Below are positions 1 to 14,100 of a stretch of DNA of 64,000 nucleotides, in pieces. The number at the start of each line of letters is the position of its first letter. Within the stretch, counting starts at the first letter, position 1. Below the pieces are notes generated by a model. That model saw only the letters and a program-made list of their open reading frames with translations. It searched no databases and was not told the DNA's origin. The stretch is from contig JARDYH010000007.1 in NCBI GenBank assembly GCA_029215795.1, positions 96,735,263 to 96,799,262 of the forward strand, read 5' to 3'. The DNA is from Anniella stebbinsi (lineage: Eukaryota > Chordata > Lepidosauria > Squamata > Anniellidae). The position numbers and the translations under genes are program-made.

Positions 1-1640
1 CATCCTGCCTAGAGATGTAAAGTATCCGGAAATTTTGACGGCATGGGAAAATAATGTTTTTTTCCTGGGAGAGGGAAACAGCAATTTTGAAAAAAACTGA
101 AAAATAAGCAATACATTTTTTTTAGCACTCTTTACTACTGAAGTCACTTGGTTGTTTTAAGACCGTCTTCCCCAACCTGGTGCTCTCCAGATATTTTGGA
201 TTTCAGCTGCCATCAGCCTTGAGCAGCATATGGCCAATTGTCAAGGAAGCTGGGCACTCTAATCCAAAACATCTGCTACAGGGCTGCTTTAGGAACAGCC
301 CTCCCCAAACTTTCTGTTCATAAAGTTTTTTACGTATACCTTAGTTTGCTCATAAAATTATATTTTAAAACTTTTAAAAGTTCAATTAGTAAATTTGTAG
401 TTATTGTCTGAATAGATTAGAAGTACATAAAATGACTGCTACATCATCAGAAATATAGGACTTTATAGAACAAAACCCAATTGCCAAAAATGCACATTTA
501 TTGTCAGGAATGCACAATGGTGACTTTACTCACATGTTGGGAAACTGAGCATAAACGTCCATCAGTAAAATATACCTTATAGCAACAATTTTAATAAAGA
601 ATGAAAGAAAGAACTATGCTGGGAATCTTACAAAGAGGATGAAAAAAATATTTCCCTAGGGCTTCATTATGTCCAGATATCTCTAAGACTTTTATAAAAG
701 TATTCTTATTACATCATTTTTAGAAATCATTTTGGGGGAAATAAAACATGGATAATATATAATACTTTGTCTTATATATTAAACAAAATATTTCATAATT
801 CATAACTGTTCCATTTTTGGGGGGAAAACAAAAATGGTCCTGGGGAAAAGAAGTCCCCCCCCCCCCATTTTTTCCTGGGCCTTCACGCCTCTAGTCCTGA
901 CCCATGCTCCCTCTCTACTCCTGAAATTGGTGAGGAAACCCAAAGGAAGATCTCCAATACTGAGCCAAGTGCAAAGGGGGGGGGGGGGGGGGCATACCAG
1001 CACAGAGATCTACACACTGAAGGCAAAAAAGCGGGCAAAAAGGAAAGTCTCCCATTCCCCCACTGCAAGGGCAGAACGCGCCCACTTTGCTCTGGCTTGC
1101 AGGCAGAGGATTAAGAATTCCTGGGATACTGACTGGATGCAAAGCTTCAATGCTTGCTGATTCATGGGATGCTTTGTTGCCATGGGCGGGCTGAAGGCAT
1201 CCCAATAAAAATAGATTGTTCTGCCCAGCCACTCTCCCCTCAAGGAAAGCATCACCTCTCCCATCCCGCACAGGGCGCATGCATATTCTTCACCAAGAAC
1301 GTACATCAGGTATACAAAATTTCCCCACCCCCCAAAAGGCAGGTTTCGTATTTGCCTCCTCAACTTGCGTGCTTTATTCTAAAGCAGATCTACTCAGATT
1401 CCAAATACTTTCTCATTTTCACAGCAACACAGAAGGAGATGGTCTGGGTAAATGAAGGCACAAAGACTTGCTAATGAGGATTAGCAACTTGCTTATTTAG
1501 AAGTCCCAAAAGCTGGGCTTCCATGAGGAATAGATTCTGTGCCACATAACACATGCAGTGCAACCTTCTGCACATGGAACTGCAGAAGGCTCCCTTGCCT
1601 TGCCTTCCCTCCACGCCCTGTGGGAGCTGCTGGAACCTAC
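1..1640. other. GNL2 intron 15 (inferred), AT-rich, no exon seen
   Basis: It follows the exon 15 donor. It holds a diverged palindromic repeat (about 171-290), a 12-base C run (855-866) and a 17-base G run (976-992). I searched the minus strand for the conserved GNL2 C-terminal block and did not see it. Open frames of 60-120 codons here look like chance. Confidence 0.6.
171..290. repeat. Squamate-type palindromic repeat, diverged copy
   Basis: A left arm resembling CCAGATATTTTGGA and CAGCTGCCATCA, and a right arm with AATCCAAAACATCTG, match the very common squamate foldback repeat seen more clearly at 9345-9470. Confidence 0.55.
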
Positions 1641-1744
1641 CTCCTTTGAAGTCTGTTTTGTGCAAGGCTTTTTCACCGGACTGGTATCCAGGTCCTGATC
1701 CTCTTCCTCTTGTACTTTCCTTTTCTCAACTTTCCTCAGACTCC
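1641..1744 (-). CDS. GNL2: GNL2 coding exon 15 (last in window)
   Basis: 104 nt with a Lys/Glu-rich product ([17 protein letters not shown], then [14 protein letters not shown]), like the basic nuclear-localising tail of the family. Acceptor TTTTAG, donor GTAGGT. The following exon (the conserved VRYYETHN region in human) was not found in 1-1640. Confidence 0.9.
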
Positions 1745-4700
1745 CTAAAAGCAGCATTCCAAGAATGATGGGAAGAAAAATCCTACACAGACTCAGGTCT
1801 GTTCAGAAGGATGCCACAAAGTAGCCAGAGCCTTCTTGAAGAGCCAAACATTGCAGGGCAATGACAGACCAGGAGTTATTTAATGTCAGACAGTCTGTTT
1901 AGAGTGGTAAAGCTTCCCCCCCCCCCAAAACCTATAGGCTGGGAATATGCCATCTCCAACCATAGAATTATGATCCCACCCTGTACTCCACCTGATGTAT
2001 ATATAGCCTCAAGCATGTTTCCTTAGGCAGAATGAGCCAGGGCTGGACAGTGAAAGCAGGGTGGCCCCGGCACACCCCAACCCTTCCATGGAAAGCTAGC
2101 CAGGGCAGCCTCCAGTGAAAAGCCTCAAAAGGAAACCTACCAAAGCTGTAACAGCTCCCTTACCTCCAGCCTCATCAGTTGCAACAGCCACCGAGTCCAA
2201 TTGTGAGTTTGCAAATACTTTTTCACTCAACCCTTTGGGGATTCTACAAAGGAGGAAGGCAGAGGCATTTAGGCACTTGCAAAATCTTGCTTCACTCTTC
2301 CCTAGCCACTGTTCCTACTGTGAATAATCCTGCTATGGATTATTCACACTACTCAGTGCTCCCCTGCCATTCTGCTGTGCACACAACACACCAGCATTGA
2401 CAAAATGCAACTTAATCTCTTTAAGTAGAGATACTGCCTGTGTGACAATCTGATGCTCCAGCAACCACCCACCCTCCAGCAGGTGCAGCACATACCTCTT
2501 GGGGTACATGGCGCAGTGGCAGCAACGCCATAATGTACCACACGCTAAGCTGATGTCAAATGCAGCCTTATATCTAGGAGAGTATTAATTGACAAACGTG
2601 TACTACCCCTTCCACAATCCGGGGATGTAGAGAGGGGGCAATTCAATAAAATACAACCAAGCAATGCATAGTTTCTAGAGCCTTGCCCCGCAGCATGTGG
2701 CTTGGCTCATTTTCTGAGTCATCTCTGCTCATGGTATGCTCTGATCAGGATGGTCTCGGTGAATGAAAGGCAGCTAATCACTGGCCAGTCTTGTTACTGC
2801 AGAAGGTTCGCCTCCGCCTCTTGGACCGTTCCACCTGCATGAGCTGGCTCAAACACACTCCATCCCCTAATGGAGGAGACAGAAGGCACTACCTTATTGC
2901 TGAGAACCTCTTGGCTTTGGCCTTGTCCAAGAACCTCTTGTATTTGGCAATCTTCTCATCCAGGGACTTTAGCACTGCTTTTGCGTCTTGCCTCGTGCCT
3001 GCCTTGTTGGCTGCCCTGCCAAGCTGGCAATGCTGCTGCTGCTCCTCCTCCTCCTCCCCTTTGCCATCCTTCTCCCCCTCTGGATCACTGTCTGTCTCCT
3101 CCACATCCGACACATCCACAGGGTCCAGGTCTTCTTGCAAGAACGGAGGGGCCACGCTGATCTTCCCAAAGTTCTGCCACACATGGGATAAGGGCCACGG
3201 ACTCGCTGCTAAGTTGGGGCAGTCATCCCTCTTGGCCTGTTTTACAAGTACTTCTGTTGCCCCAGTGTTATCCACAGCGCTCTTGCTCTGACTGGTGGCT
3301 GTGGGTACTTCTGAGGCAGCTGCTGTGGGCTGAAAGGTGAAGTTATAGTACTCTCTCTGCAAACCATGGTTACCAATACACACAAACCACCACTGCCACG
3401 GTGTTTGTTCCACTCCAGACTATCGTGTCGCACCTTTCCACTGATGGGCCTTTAATCAAGGCTCACCAGGGTCCAGTTTCAAGCTCATGTGAAAGGATAA
3501 ATCAAGGAGTGCCTCTAAACATAGGCTAAGTGCATCACCATGGTTACAGAGTAACCAGGACCTCCCGCACCCCCTTATCTGAGCCTGATTCAAGGTGCTG
3601 GTTTTAACCTATAAAGCCTCACACAGCTTGGGACCACAATATCTGATGGAACGCCTTTCCCAACATGAACCTACCTACCCGAATACTACGTTCAACATCT
3701 AAGGTCCTCCTCCGAGTGCCTACTCCGAAGGAAGCTCAGAGGCCGGCAACAAGGTAGAGGGCCTTCTCTGTGGTGGCCCCCCAATTGTGGAACGATCTCC
3801 CTGACAAGGCCCACCTGGCGCCAACATTATCTTTTCAGCACCAGGTCAAGACTTTCCTCTTCTCTCAGGCATTTAGCAATATCTGATGAGCCTGGGTCTG
3901 TTTTTGTGTTTTTTACGCTTATAGCTTTTAAGTTATTACAGTGGTTTTAAATGTATGTGCATATTGTATGTTTTTGCAGTTTTAATTTTTGTACATTGTT
4001 TTTAAACGTTTTAATCTTATGTAAACCACCCAGAGAGCTTCGGCTATGGGGCAGTATACAAATGTAATAAATAATAATAATATCGCTAAAAATGAAGGAA
4101 CAGGCAATTCCAGTTTGGCATGTGTGGCTTAACACTAGACTCCTTTTTAGAAACTACAACTTCATATTCACAAAGACGACTGGATCACATCTTGATCAGG
4201 AGGGGGCCAGGTCTCCTCAGCTGCTCCATGGCTTTGACTTGTAAGAAAGAATTACTGGGAAAATAATTAAAAATGTAATACTTCTATTAAAATTAAGGAA
4301 GATCTTCATCACCTTCTACTTTTAGGGGTGGAAGTTGTTTAAAGGCCCCCAAAATAAAGTGCAGTCCTCTCTCTTTTGCTCTGCCCTCTTTACTCAGAGA
4401 GAGGATGGGAAGTAAAGGTCCTGTAATATCCTTTGACCAGCCTGTTTTTCTGTCATGGCTCCTGAGACAAGGACTGCTTTTATAAGTTCAAGTGTTTGTC
4501 ATCAAAGTGACCTGGCATAATTGAACCTGCTACACTTGCTTAGATATTGCTCAGCTATTGTTATGCTTTGCCCTAAATCAATGTATTTTATTCCTTTAAG
4601 AGGATTTATACCCTACCTTCCTGTTTCTAAAGAAATATCCACTCACATTGTTCATGCAGGCCTTACCTGTGGACCCTGCTCCATATTTGGGGGCTTCACA

Positions 4701-7700
4701 AAGAAGGGGATACGACCCCTCTGCCAGTCATTCAGCACCATCTTGCTGACTGTGCGCACATCAGGCTCTCCTCCCTGAAATGGCAGGATGCTCTTTCAGG
4801 CACACTAGTCACAGTCATAATCAAAAGGAGCAAAGGGGGTAGAAATGGGGGGGGGGGGGGGGGGGGGCTGGGCTGAAGGAAGATGGGAATGAAATTTGCC
4901 TCTACGTGTCTATTTGTTTCCATGAATCTAGGCAGGCAGCAGGCAGCAGGCTCTGGCTACAGGGAGTAGAGGATACTTGTGGGGGATGGATTACAAGACC
5001 ATCTTCTCCCTACATAAGAATTCATCCCCCACAAATATCCTCTTTTGCAGGGAGAAGGCAGACTTACAATCCACCACCCCATTACTCCTGCAGCCAGCAG
5101 AGCCTGCTGTTTGGCTGGGTTCATGGAAGCAGAAGTACACTCCCCTTCAGAGAGAGCACCTGCTTGCTCATCTGCTCTCAGTCTTCCTCTGATGAAGCAT
5201 GCCCGATCTGGTGCATCACTTCCCAAGAAGAAGCCTGGCCAACCAACCACCCACTCTGTCGAATCAAAGAGCAGTTTATCAGCTCACCAGCCAGCTCCTT
5301 AGCAGGTTACCTCTCCTCTCTGGTAACCCATCATATGATACTCTATCCCCTGTGGGGAAAAGAGGCAAGTTCCTTCACCTTGAGTAGCTTCCCGGTCTGG
5401 AAGGCCAGTTTCTCAAGGAAGTCCTCCGCATTCTGCCAGAAGTCTATTTTGTATGTCTTGCTGATGTATTCTGGCTTAGCCCTCTCCAGCACTGCAACAA
5501 TGTGGTCTTCCGGACTCTTAATTTTTTCTACTTGAACCTGGAAGCAGTCAGAAAAATCAGCCTCCCAGGTTCTCACACATTTGCACAACTGCAGCATTGA
5601 GTATGAAGGTGGATGGCCCCAAAGGGAAAAGCAAGGACTTTACAGGCCTGCATGCGCGTCTCCACCCATTGCCAAGAGTCTACGTGAAGACTGTGCAAGC
5701 CCCTGGACCTCAAAAGCATTTTGATAATGAAGATTAGATCAGGGTTGGCTCATGGGAAATAAGGCACAATCATTTCCCATAACACTCACCACTCCCTTCA
5801 GCACAATGTCTGTTTCTGTGTCTCCTGAGGGGTATACCACTCCTGGGCAGTCAATGAGGAATATGCGGCGCATCAAGGTGATGTACTGCCACACCTGTGG
5901 AGAAAAAAACCAAACTGACCTTACCTTTCTTCTTCAACTGGATATAAACTTTAAACTGGGAAGCAGCAGCCATGGTGCTGCTAAGCATCAACAACTGAAC
6001 TTGCTATAAACCAGCTGGGCAAGAGAGGCAACAGATCCACATTTTGTCTGTTTCTCTTGCAGTTGCAACATGTTCTGGTCCTATTGCACTGTGGGGAAGC
6101 AAAACTTTAGCCCTTCTTGGAAGAGGGATATATTATTTTGATTTCCTAAACTCTTGGTGTTCTCCAACCAAAATGAGCATTCTCACTGCACGAAGAGGTT
6201 TAAGTTAATTTCTGTAGCTGACTATTCAGAGCTGAGTGTACATTTTGCTTTGGAAAAACACACCAAATGGTACCAAAGACATTATTCTCCCCGCACCCCC
6301 ACGAAGTTTTCATGATTTATTTTGCCATTCAGAACACTGAAATCTTTTGGCCACGAGAAATCCTGAGATTCCGTCATGTACTTGTCATATCTTCCGCCAT
6401 AAGAGCTAGAACAGGGATGGACAATGTCTAGCCCTCCAGATGTTTTGGCCTACAACTCCCATCACTCTTAGCCTGCATAGCCAATGGTAAGGGATGATGG
6501 GAATTTGGGGGGGGGGGCACAACCTGCTTACCCCAGGTTAAAAACCTAAGCTCAGAGACTGCTCACGAATGACACTGAATGCTGCACCAGGTATCTGCAC
6601 TCCAGCTGTGCAATCCTGGAAGCAAGGAAAGCGCCACGGCCCTGACCGACACCACCCCTTGCACAAGGACGGCCACAGCAACAGCTTAGTTTGGTTCCAC
6701 TGGAAGGCTTGCCTTGGTTTCGCCAGCAATGGGAGCCACATTGCAGACCTTCTTGGAGCGGAGCGTGTTGATCACAGAGCTCTTTCCCACATTGGGGTAG
6801 CCAATGAAGCCCACACTGATCTGCTTCTTGTCCACATGGAGCTGTGTGGGAAACAATGGATGCAGAGAAAGACAGGCTGGTTATCAACGTCCCACAGAAG
6901 TTAGAGAAGGCAATTTCAGACAAGCTGTTCCTTCCCAGCATGCAACTGGTGTCTACTGTGGGAGCAAAATGAGAGGTGGCTGTCTGAAAGGGGCCCAACA
7001 ACGGATGGGCTCTTTTCCACCCATTGATACTTGGTGCCCCTTGAACAGGCAACTCTATACCAGGAGTAGAGAAGGCAAGAAGACAAGGGTGTCTGGAGAG
7101 CGAGAGCATTCTCTTAGGGCAACCAGAGCTACACGTGAGAAGGGTACGGAGGAACGGCATCTGCGGCCACTCCTTTTGCTGCTGTACTAACCAGAAAATG
7201 TCCCTTTTTTTGGCAAGTATGCACAGCTCGTGCCACTACTTTCCTGCTCACTGAAAGGCAGAGGCTTCTCAGGTTGGGGGTAGGGTCTCCACCAGAAAGG
7301 ATGGACAGACACACACACCTGCATTCACCTGTTAGCCAAGTGGTTCAGGTATCCTGTGTGGTGCCATCCCCACCGCGACACAAGCCATGCTACTGCGGTG
7401 CAGGCACAGCTGCTAGATCAGCACCTATAATCTCTTCTGCTGTGCTTGACAGACCTTCAGCTATGCGCCCAATGCCAGCAACCAGCACACCACAACCAGA
7501 ACAACTGAACCACACATGCAAGGTTGTGCCAAGACAGTGGGAATCCATGCTTCCTCCTATGTATTCATGGGAAGATCGGGGGCCCTCTTGGCAGATTAGA
7601 TTTCCTCAAACAGCTGGAGCCAAGTACCCAGAGAAACAGCACTTCCTGAAATGCCTCATTTCCAGCTGAGAAAGGATCATGCCTCAGCAGCCCACAAAAT

Positions 7701-10700
7701 CCAGGACTTCTCACTGACACTGAACGACCAAGATAAAGACGTTGCCGTACCTTTCCAAACTGCCTCAAGAGCTGGATAAAGGCTCCTTTTCCAAAGGGGT
7801 TTGTGAGGCTGGCATGAAAGGCCAAGGTCGGATAATCCTGGGAGAGAACAGCAACCCAACGTTTCTAGAAGAAGAGAACAGAGTATCATTCACCATCTTG
7901 CGAGGTTCAGCTGCGCACCCATGAAACAACTCAGGAACTCTCCTCAATGCTTCTCTAGGGCTTTCGAAAATACAGCTACTGCTTCAATCATCCCAGAGTG
8001 CAGGATGCTGAATAATGGGCTCAAGTTACAGGAAGCCAGATTCCAGTTGGACATCAGGAAAAACTTCCTGTTAGAGCAGTACGACAATGGAACCAATTCC
8101 CTAGGGAGGTCATGGTCTCTCCCACTAGAGGCATTCAAGAGACACCTGGATAACCATCTGGTAGGTGTGCTTTAAGGTGGATTCCCGCATTGAGCAGGGG
8201 GTTGGACTCCATGGCCTTATCGGCCCTTTCCAACTCTACTATTTTATGATTCCAAATTGGTCTTCTTGCTAGCTCAAAGCAATTAGTTCAATCTTACAGG
8301 AACTAGACTAGTTGTGGCCTAAGCCCTTGCACAGCACCAGAGACCTATTTCAGATAGACAGAGAAACCAGCGCCCCTGCAGTCCATTGTAGAAGAACTGC
8401 TCTTCCTCTGGCAAGAAGCCTCCAAAGGGCAGCTCCTGCTTCGCCAGCAGGCACGCCACAACCAAGAGTCTTACCGTGGCCCATGTGGGCACAAGATCAC
8501 ATTTGTTCAAGACAAAAATGAGGTGCTTCCAGGGCTTCTCCTTCTTCAGGTAGGCCTCCACATGTGGGGAGCGAGTCCCTACTGGATCTCTGGCATCCAG
8601 CACTTGCACAATGACATCTGATGAATCAATCACCTGGCAATTTACAAAGAGGGCAAGAGACAAATCAGACTGGAAGGAAGTGTCCTACAGGATCTGTATG
8701 TCCAACACTAGTCCCATGGAAACAGGCTACGTCAGCTCACCATGCCCCACCGTCCAGCCAGTTGGAGCATCAATTTCAGGTTGGTGATGCTCGCAAGCCT
8801 TGAATGGATTGAGAAGAGATAAAGCTCCAGGCCTGGTTTCACCTTAGCTTGCAAAGAACACAAGTGGATCTGCTACAAACCGCTGAAATTCACCAGGTGT
8901 GTTCAGAGGCAGTGTGAACACAATCAGCAGCTGATCTGCTCTGGCTTCGTTACCAAGGACATCTGAACAAAGAAGCTGCCTGATAGTAGCCAGAGCTTTG
9001 AAAGTCTCTCTCTCTCGTGCACATATGCGCGCATCCACAGTCACTTCGTAAGGAAATGACATAGTACTGCCACAGCCAGCCCAGGAGTATCTAGAGTGAC
9101 TCTTCCCAGGCAGGAACACCAGCCAGCTGCTTCCCAGGACAAACAAGTGTTTGGTACAACCTAACCTCTTCACAGGCAATGCTTTTTCAGTATTGCCACA
9201 CTAGGTTTGTGCACCAGTATGCCCATGCACAGGAACCTAAGACCCATGGCTGAGACAGCTGCTCCTTTGAGCACAGGAGGAAGGTGTGGAGGCAGAGAAA
9301 AGAAGCAAAGCTCAAGCAGCAGCAGCATACAGGAGACACAGACTTCCCCAATATGTTGCCCTCCAAATGTTTTCAACTACAGCTCCCATCAGCCCCAGTC
9401 AATCTGGCCAATGGTCTAGGATGATGGAAGTTGTAGTCTAAAACACCTGGAGGGCACCTCATTGGGAAAGGCTGGGGAAAGGCTGGGTGGGCAGCCTGGT
9501 TTTCTCCAACAGGCTGCAGCTTTGAGGTCAACAAAAGCAGCAAACATTGGCAGAGCTCCCTGGAAGGGCACAAGGCAGGAGCAAGCAGCACAGCTCAGAA
9601 TGCCATGGCAGGAATATCCTGCACAAGGCCTTTCCAGAAGCAACTCTGTGGCAGCCCCATCTCAGGTGAAGCCCTCGCAAAAGTGGGAGAGCCATGCAGA
9701 GACACCCACCCACCTTCCATTTCACATACGTACCTTGTAAAGTTCTCCCCAGATCCGCTTGGACTGCCCTTTCTTGTAGATCTCCTCGCGCACCTCCTCC
9801 CTACGAGGGGGCAATTGGAACTGTGAGCAGATGTGAAGCTCCACTGTGTCAATCTACTAGAGCTACCTGCAGGCCAGAGCCCCTTGGATATGAGGCAGCA
9901 TTCCTAGCTGGGATGCCATAAACAACAGAGCAATCCCTCCGGCTCAAGCCCTGTGATCATCTCGAGCACACAGGCATTCAATGCCATGAGAGGCAAACTA
10001 GAACCCTCCAAAAGCAGGAGTGTCAGGAAGCCCAGACTGAAAGGGAGAGAGGCCAACAAGCAACGCCTGGAAGTGGTTGCTGAAAACATGTGTACATTAA
10101 TACAAGGCATAAGCATCCACTTGGAGGCTGCCTTCTGTGCACAGCAAACGGCCCAGAATGGGGATGTATTCTAAAAAACTGTCAAATGTAGTCATGACAA
10201 GAAGCTGCTTAGTGATGTGGGCTGGCGGGGGGGGGGGGGGGGGGGGGGGGAATTCAGCCCAATCCACAAGACAGAAAACCACACAGTTACACATGACTAA
10301 GATCCACCTGCAGGGCCAAAAGCTTCATTTTCTGGAAGCCCGTATGTTGGGTGGATTTCCAGTTCTGTAGGAAGATGCTCCAATGGCTCACCTCACTCCA
10401 GTATCTTCTGTCACCAGATCACGGTCCTTGTCTTGGTTGTAGCTGCTCGCCTCAGCTGTGGCATTTTCCACTAGAGACTGCACATCACTCACCAAAAGGT
10501 TTGGTCGCTTCCTTTGTGATTTGGGGCCAAATGTTGTTTCAAATGTTTCTGTGTCAAGAATGTGGACTTTGGAATTCTGAAAAGAGAGTTGGGAAGAAGT
10601 CACACCTGATTTGCCTTGGCTCCAAACAAGATCTCTGAGCTCAGCTGGGTTGGACAAAAGACTGCCCCAATTCTGAGCTTTCTTCAATAATGGGTTTCAA

Positions 10701-11094
10701 TGCTCAAGCAGCAGCACAGCAAACCCAATCCAGGCCATGCTTGCCAGAGAGCCTTGCTCCATTTCTCCTCTTGCTATTCATTCATTCAATGTCATTAAAG
10801 CTACAAGGATGAAAATTCAACTGTTATCTCAGTTCACTGCTTTGTTACATCAACAGGGCTCCAGATCCTGCCAAAATTCAGATTTGTCAAGAATAATCTG
10901 CCTCATATTTTGATTTTTCCTTTGAAAGCCCAGCTGCAAATGCCAGCCCCGTCCTTGGAACATTGTCTCCTACAGCTAGCAAGAATTGCTCATTTAGTGA
11001 TGTGTGCCTGAGTTGCAGAGAACTCTTTTCTTAATTTAGGATGTTTTATTAGAGACATATGGAAACTCCTGAGAAAACAAAATTGTCCATGATG

Positions 11095-11127
<33 letters not shown>

Positions 11128-14100
11128 TAATATTTATTTGTAGCCCGCCTCTCCCTTCGGATCGAGGCGGGGAACAGCAACAATATAAAACACAAAAATC
11201 ACAACAGTTAAAATTTTAAAAGCAAGAGAAAAATACAACATTAAAAACATCTTAAAATTCATCTGGATAGGCCTGTCAGAAGAGGACAGTCTTCATGACT
11301 CTCTTAAATTCATGAAGACTGTCAATTTGTCTAACCTCCTCCGACAGACCATTCCATAGTCTGGGAGCGATGGAAGAAAAGGTCCTCTGGGTAACACCCG
11401 CCAGCCTAGTTCTGGCTGGCTTGAGTAAATTCTTCCCAGAGGACCTAAGTGTGTGGGACGGATTGTACGGGAGAAGGCAATCCCGCAGGTACCCTGGACC
11501 TTTAAAGGGCTTTAAAGGTAATAACCAACACTTTATACTTCGCCCGGAAACTGATTGGCAGCCAATGAAGCGATTTTAAAACTGGTGTGATGTGATCACC
11601 CCTAGATGTACCGGTGACCAACCTGGCTGCCATATTTTGAACAAGTTGAAGTTTTCAGACTAGGCACAAAGGTAGCCCTATGTACAGCGCATTGCAGAAG
11701 TCGAGCCTCAAAGTTACCAGTGCGTGCACTACCGTCTTTAGGTCTTCCAACTCTAGGAAGGGGCGCAGCTGGCGTATCAGCCGAAATTGATAGTAGGCAC
11801 TCCTGGCAGTCGCATCAATCTGAGCTGTCATCTGGAGCGACGGATCCAGGAGTACCCCCAAGCTGCGAACACAATCTTTCAGGGGGGGTGTAACCCCATC
11901 CAGAACTGGTTGACACACCTCCAAACCCAGGTTGGGGCCTTTGACAGCAAGCACCTCCGTCTTGTCTGGATTCAGCTTCAGTTTGTTTTTCCTCATCCAG
12001 CCCATTACCGCCTCCAAGCATTCATTCAAAGGAGACACACTATCCTTAGCTGACGATGTTGTCGAAGGCATAGAGAAATATATTTGGGTGTTATCAGCGT
12101 ATTGATAGCACCTCGCCCCATGCCTCCGGATGATCTCTCCCAGCGGTTTCATGTAAATATTAAACAGCATTGGGGAAAGGATGGCACCTTGTGGTACACC
12201 ACATAGCAGCTCCTTTTTTGAAGAGCAGCTATCCCCAAGCATCACCATCTGGAACCTGCCCGAGAGATAGGATCGGAACCAGTGAAGCACAGTGCCCCCG
12301 ATCCCCAATTCCCCCAGGCGCTCCAGAAGGATACTATGGTCGATGGTATCGAAAGCCGCTGAGAGGTCCAAGAGTACCAACAGCAGGGATACACTCCCCC
12401 TGTCGATACTAAGGCGTAGATCACCCACTAAGGCGACCAAAGCGGTCTCAACTCCATATCCCGCTCTGAAGCCGGTTTGAAATGGGTCTAGAAAATCAGT
12501 GTCATCCAAGACTGCCTGGAGTTGAAAAGCAACTGCTCTCTCGATCACCTTGCCCAAAAATGGAAGATTTGATACTGGCCTGTAGTTATTAAGGTCCAGG
12601 GGATCCAGGGAGGGCTTTTTTAGAAGCGGCCTTACCACCGCCTCTTTTAAACATGATGGAAAGCTCCCCTCCCTGAGGGATGCATTAATGATATGCTTTA
12701 GATGTGATCTAACTGCATCTCCTCCCTGGACAACCAGCCAGGAAGGACAGGGGTCGAGAGGGCAAGTCGCCTTCCTCACACATCCAAGTACCTTGTCCAC
12801 ATCCTCGGTACTCACCAACTGAAACTGATCAAGTGTAATCCTACTCGCGGAGTCACTGGACACTCCACTGTCAACCTCTGCTATAACAATGGCATCTAAG
12901 TCGGCTCTTATCCGAGATATTTTATCTGAGAAATGATCGTTAAAGGCATCACAGCGAACTGCCGAAGGCTCTAAAATCGGATTCAGGGGAGAAGGAGCCT
13001 GAGTTAGACCCCTCACCACCCTGAACAGTTCTGCTGGATGTGAATTCGCAGACGCAATGCGTACAGAGAAGAAAACTTTCTTCGCTGCACGTATTGCCAC
13101 TCCATAGAAACGAAGATGTTCTCTATGTCGTGTCTTGTCGGATATAAGTCGAGTTTTCCGCCATTGACGCTCCAGTCGTGAGAGTTCAAGATACACAAAA
13201 GAAATGAAACAAGGCTAGCGGGCCAGAGCAGAGGGGAATTTCTGACTGTAGATGAAAGCAGAGCCAGTGTGTGGGGGGGTGGGGGGTTGAGATCTAGCAA
13301 GACGGAGGACAAAGCCAACACACCCCATCCTTAATGCCAGGCCTGCAGGCTGCTGGCACCAAGCCTCATTTGGGACCCTTTGCCAGACTTGTACAAGAAA
13401 GTCCCTTCCAAATGCACATGCGTATCATCCAAAAGAAAGCAATTTGGGTCTGGGTCCACAGAACCACAAAGGTTACTGAGTCCTCTGTGTTGGGCACCTT
13501 CTGACAAAGAACAAAGTATTAATTCAATCCAGAGAGCAGTCACATCACACCCACAGTTGTAAACACATACATGTTCTACAACACTCTCCTCCATCCAGTC
13601 AGGCTTGCAAGAATTGCAGCCCAAGGAAGACTCCTGTCCACACAAAACCAGCAAGCAAGTCCTGACAAGGCTTTGGAAAGAGATTAGACTCTAGATGTGT
13701 TCTCACAAAAACAAATCACCCAGAGGTCAGCCACAAGCCAACACTTCAATGACACACCATTCCTATGAATGAGCAGAAATGAGTAGGGGATTTACAACAT
13801 TTCTGCCAATGCCTTCTTGCACACCTTCTGTGCCAAGTAACAGTCCTCTTCAGGCCACAAAGACTTACAAAGTCTTTCTCTCAGGCTACAAATAAGTAAT
13901 GTTAACATGTGTGAGAATCTGGGTTAAGAAAAACATTTTTGTGGACTTGTTTTGCAAGGCCAAGAGATGCATTTCTCTGGTCTTCCTGTTGCATCTCTAT
14001 GCCACATGATTGGAATATGATTTTCAATGACAGCAAGAGAGAGAGAGAAAGAATGCACCCTCGCCCCACCCACCCCTCACCCAAGGAACAAACTGGGGAT

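Noticed and set aside
1..1640. Possible final GNL2 exon
   Set aside because: I looked on the minus strand for the conserved RYYETHNVKNRNR-type block and found nothing; the exon is more likely left of the window.
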